This document shows positions 61,372 through 64,000 of a stretch of DNA of 64,000 nt, one piece after another. Source of the DNA: Pseudidiomarina aestuarii (GTDB taxonomy: Bacteria; Pseudomonadota; Gammaproteobacteria; Enterobacterales; Alteromonadaceae); contig NZ_PIPR01000001.1 in assembly GCF_003987355.1 (NCBI RefSeq), forward strand, positions 372,001 to 436,000. The letters run 5' to 3'. The position numbers and the translations under genes were made by a program. A model generated the notes under the pieces. The model saw only the letters and a list, made by a program, of their open reading frames with translations. It did no database searches and was not told the origin of the DNA. Each line of letters opens with the position of its first letter. Positions within the stretch are counted from its first letter, which is position 1.

Positions 61372-62673
61372 ATGGAAACCATCAGGCTCCAAGGACTACA
61401 GCAGTGCGCAGGTGAAATTCATGTGCCTGGCTCTAAAAGTATTGCGAATCGAGCCTTACTGATGGCAGCGTTGAGTACAACTGATGACGGTTCGCCAGCT
61501 GTGACCGAATTGACCAATTTGTTACGCAGTGACGATACTGAACGTATGCTTGAAGCGTTACAAGCGCTCGGTGTCGCCATTGAGTTTGACGCGAATCCCA
61601 CTACCGTCCGTGTAACAGGCTGCGGAGGACACTGGTCTCAGATACCTGAACAACTCTACCTAGGGAACGCAGGAACAGCTATGCGTCCCCTGGTTGCAGT
61701 GCTTGCCAGTACGTTAAAGCAGTCGCAAAATATCAAGCTCACTGGTGATGCTCGGATGCAGGAACGTCCTATCAAAGCTTTAGTGTCGGCGCTATTGCAG
61801 GGTGATGCAGGTATCCAATATCTTGCCGAGGAGGGCTATCCACCGCTCAGTATTCGCGCGGGTATGCACGGGGGTTCAATCAGTATTGATGGAAGCGAAT
61901 CGAGTCAATATGTGAGTGCTCTCTTGATGGCATTGCCCTTGCTACCTCAGGAAAGCTTGTTGACACTGACTGGTACTGTGGTCTCGTGGCCATACATAGA
62001 GCTCACCTTAGCCATGTTGGAACGCTTTGGCATTGAAATTCATCGCATCGCAAAACATGAATTTATAATTCCGGGTGGACAGCGATACCGCTCACCACAG
62101 CAATATTGGGTTGAGGGAGATGCTAGCTCAGCTTCCTACTGGTTAGCGGCAGGGGTGCTCGGTGGAGGTCCGCTGCGGGTCCATGGCGTCGGCAGTGCAA
62201 GTATTCAAGGTGATCTGGCCTTTGCCGAGCAACTACGAGCCATTGGTGGCAAGGTAACCGTCGCAGAAACCTATATTGATGTTGCCGGTGGCGATATTCA
62301 TGGCTTCGATGCTGATTTGAATGCGATTCCGGATGCGGCTATGACCTTTGCGACAATGGCATTGTTTGCCGATGGACCAACAACAATTCGCAATATCGCT
62401 AACTGGCGAATCAAAGAAACCGACCGCTTGGCGGCGATGGCGACTGAGCTGAGAAAAGTTGGTGCGACAGTCGAAGAGGGCAGTGACTACATTCAAATTA
62501 CCCCGCCTGCCGTGATTTCTCATGGACACATTGACACTTACGATGATCATCGTATGGCCATGAGTTTTGCTTTGCTGGGCTTTAGCACCGCCGGCGTGAC
62601 CATCCGTGATCCCAATTGCTGTCGTAAGACCTATCCCGATTTCTTCACGAAGTTTCAACAGTACTGTCATTAA
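61372..62673 (+). CDS. aroA: EPSP synthase
   Basis: 5-enolpyruvylshikimate-3-phosphate synthase of 433 residues from the ATG at 61372 (METIRLQGLQQ; E. coli MESLTLQP); a GTG at 61363 is rejected. Motifs VPGSKSIANRALL, LGNAGTAMRP (class I, with Gly and Pro intact), GDASSASYWLAAGVLGGG and RIKETDRLAAMATELRKVGA. It is a stand-alone enzyme, not fused to TyrA as in pseudomonads. Confidence 0.97.
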   Translation: METIRLQGLQQCAGEIHVPGSKSIANRALLMAALSTTDDGSPAVTELTNLLRSDDTERMLEALQALGVAIEFDANPTTVRVTGCGGHWSQIPEQLYLGNAGTAMRPLVAVLASTLKQSQNIKLTGDARMQERPIKALVSALLQGDAGIQYLAEEGYPPLSIRAGMHGGSISIDGSESSQYVSALLMALPLLPQESLLTLTGTVVSWPYIELTLAMLERFGIEIHRIAKHEFIIPGGQRYRSPQQYWVEGDASSASYWLAAGVLGGGPLRVHGVGSASIQGDLAFAEQLRAIGGKVTVAETYIDVAGGDIHGFDADLNAIPDAAMTFATMALFADGPTTIRNIANWRIKETDRLAAMATELRKVGATVEEGSDYIQITPPAVISHGHIDTYDDHRMAMSFALLGFSTAGVTIRDPNCCRKTYPDFFTKFQQYCH

Positions 62674-62711
62674 CGGACGGTAGCCTTCACCTCCCAAACT
62701 TCGATTAAACG

Positions 62712-62738
62712 TGCATTTTTTGTAAAAATCCGTATAAT
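62712..62738 (+). promoter_or_regulatory. Possible cmk promoter
   Basis: A perfect TATAAT (62733-62738) lies 29 bp before the cmk ATG; TGCATT about 15 bp upstream is a weak -35. It would give cmk and rpsA transcription independent of aroA. Confidence 0.4.
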
Positions 62739-62767
62739 TGCGGCGCTTCAATTTTATAGAGGACAGC

Positions 62768-63469
62768 ATGGCGACAAACATACCGGTAATTACAATCGAT
62801 GGCCCAGGCGGGGCCGGCAAAGGCACAGTAAGCCAAATATTGGCGGAAAAACTTGGCTGGCATTTACTCGACAGCGGTGCGATTTATCGGGTGTTAGCGT
62901 TGGCTGCTATCCATCACCGGTTCGCTCCGGACGATGAAGAGAGTCTGGTGGCACTCGCCAGCAATCTTGATGTGAAGTTCGAAGTTGAGGCTGAGAAGGC
63001 GCTCACGCACATCATTCTTGAGGGCGAAGATGTCACCATGACGATTCGCACTCAGCAGGTCGCTGATATGGCTTCGAAGGTCGCTGCATTACCTCGCGTC
63101 CGTGAAGCGTTACTGCGTCGCCAACGCGCGTTCAAAGAGTTACCCGGTCTGGTTGCTGATGGTCGCGATATGGGGACTGTGGTATTTAAAGATGCTGCCG
63201 CGAAAGTTTATTTGACCGCCAGTGCTGAAGAACGAGCACGCCGCCGTCACCAGCAATTGCTGGAAAAGGGAATACCTGCTAAAATTGACCAATTAATCGC
63301 CGAAATCCAAGAGCGTGATGAACGCGATACGAACCGCTCGGTTGCCCCTTTGAAGGCCGCCGAGGGTTCTTTGTTTGTAGATTCAACGACTTTGACGATT
63401 GCAGAAGTCGTGGACCAAATTTTAGAGTTTGCTCATGGCAAGCTCTCACATTCTGAGAAAACAGCCTAA
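62768..63469 (+). CDS. cmk: Cytidylate kinase
   Basis: Phosphorylates CMP and dCMP, 233 residues from the ATG at 62768 (ribosome binding site GAGGACA). P-loop [10 protein letters not shown], with Gly where GPSGAGKG is more usual, [23 protein letters not shown] and [10 protein letters not shown] are conserved. Upstream in-frame start at 62738 is inside the promoter. It precedes rpsA as in E. coli. Confidence 0.96.
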   Translation: MATNIPVITIDGPGGAGKGTVSQILAEKLGWHLLDSGAIYRVLALAAIHHRFAPDDEESLVALASNLDVKFEVEAEKALTHIILEGEDVTMTIRTQQVADMASKVAALPRVREALLRRQRAFKELPGLVADGRDMGTVVFKDAAAKVYLTASAEERARRRHQQLLEKGIPAKIDQLIAEIQERDERDTNRSVAPLKAAEGSLFVDSTTLTIAEVVDQILEFAHGKLSHSEKTA

Positions 63470-63488
63470 GACGCTGTTGGCTTAGCTG

Positions 63489-63574
63489 TCTGCCGTAAGG
63501 ATGCGAGCAGATTATTTTTCACAACCCCGCCTTTCAGGATTGCTTGGTGGACGTACTTAACTAAAAGTAGTTAA
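63489..63574 (+). promoter_or_regulatory. rpsA leader: three hairpins of the S1 autoregulatory type
   Basis: Hairpin I, TCTGC/GCAGA (63489-63511), has GGA in its loop; hairpin II, CCGCC/GGTGG (63527-63550), also has GGA in its loop; hairpin III, TTAACTA/TAGTTAA (63557-63574), ends 5 nt before the ATG. In E. coli the rpsA leader has this same three-hairpin form without a Shine-Dalgarno sequence and is repressed by free S1. Confidence 0.75.
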
Positions 63575-63579
63575 CACAT

Positions 63580-64000
63580 ATGTCAGAAAATTTTGCACAA
63601 CTGTTTGAAGAGAGCCTGAAAACGGTCGAAACTCGCCCAGGTTCTATCGTAAAAGGTACTGTCGTAGCGATTAACCGCGATGTCGTGTTAGTTGACGCAG
63701 GCCTCAAGTCTGAAAGTGCTATCCCAGTTGAACAATTCCGCAATGCTGAAGGCCAAGTCGAAATCAAAGTCGGCGACGAAATTGATGTGGCGTTGGACGC
63801 AGTAGAAGACGGCTTCGGTGAGACTATCCTGTCTCGTGAAAAAGCGAAGCGTTATGAAGCGTGGTTGGTGCTTGAGAAAGCATACGAAGAGCAAGCAACT
63901 GTTACCGGTTTAATTAGCGGTAAAGTTAAAGGCGGCTTCACAGTTGATTTAGGTGGTGTACGCGCGTTCTTACCAGGTTCTTTGGTAGACGTACGTCCAG
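63580..64000 (+). CDS. rpsA: Ribosomal protein S1 (5' part)
   Basis: First 140 residues of S1, cut by the window edge. [41 protein letters not shown] is the first OB-fold S1 repeat, and [29 protein letters not shown] is the start of the second, both typical. S1 binds mRNA on the 30S subunit. No Shine-Dalgarno sequence precedes the ATG; see the leader. Confidence 0.97.
   Translation, partial: MSENFAQLFEESLKTVETRPGSIVKGTVVAINRDVVLVDAGLKSESAIPVEQFRNAEGQVEIKVGDEIDVALDAVEDGFGETILSREKAKRYEAWLVLEKAYEEQATVTGLISGKVKGGFTVDLGGVRAFLPGSLVDVRP

Overview
This window is a chromosomal segment of a gammaproteobacterium, most likely an Alteromonadales member close to Idiomarina/Pseudidiomarina/Aliidiomarina. 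This rests on moderate GC, E. coli-like housekeeping proteins, the conserved blocks thrS-infC-rpmI-rplT-pheS-pheT-ihfA and gyrA-serC-hisC-aroA-cmk-rpsA, a periplasmic S46 dipeptidyl-peptidase, and the DUF3080-ribE and nrdAB-yfaE arrangements. The genus is an inference. There are no insertion sequences, prophage genes, CRISPR arrays or rRNA genes. Almost all of the sequence is coding.

Layout. 0.1-5 kb: dbpA, ppiC, then a stress island (CsbD-like, triple-BON protein, Crp/Fnr regulator, and a 48-codon DUF5670-type membrane gene) with copies of a TGTGC-N6-GCACA palindrome that is the likely operator. 5-12.5 kb: tRNA-Val, an AbgT-type transporter, a MoxR/VWA pair, a small periplasmic protein, DUF3080 lipoprotein, riboflavin synthase, a zinc-ribbon protein and an EamA transporter. 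12.6-19.5 kb: the translation block, with infC starting at ATT. 19.6-21.7 kb: S46 peptidase.

21.9-32.6 kb is the most interesting region. It holds an ECF sigma factor with a ChrR-type zinc/cupin anti-sigma, a LON-domain gene, and a divergent ten-gene operon: DUF523/DUF1722, photolyase, NTF2-like, SDR, FAD oxidoreductase, DUF1365, cyclopropane-fatty-acid-synthase-like methyltransferase, DUF2878, chalcone-isomerase-like and a DUF3833 lipoprotein. Three promoter-like sites (before the sigma gene, before the LON gene and before the operon) share a TGA(A/T)C -35 and a GCG-TAA -10. This suggests one light/singlet-oxygen regulon joining DNA repair to membrane-lipid modification, with several proteins of unknown function.

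32.7-50.3 kb: histone-H1-like protein, NIF3, cmoM, lipid kinase, a beta-hydroxyacid dehydrogenase, a DUF1329/YCF48/MMPL export cluster, GMC oxidoreductase, sbcB, isoaspartyl peptidase, CBS protein and hrpA. 50.3-56.2 kb: grxA, yfaE, nrdB and nrdA behind a long regulatory region with two pairs of NrdR-like boxes, then gph and ubiG. 56.4-64 kb: gyrA to rpsA. rpsA is cut by the window end and preceded by a three-hairpin autoregulatory leader.

A second, genome-structural theme is a family of intergenic spacers built on a strict 7-bp period (for example ATTAACT, CGTTATT or AGTGAAC units) at five or six loci. Two of these share a 24-nt arm and an inverted repeat. They look like one dispersed, heptad-structured repeat family and are not explained by any gene.
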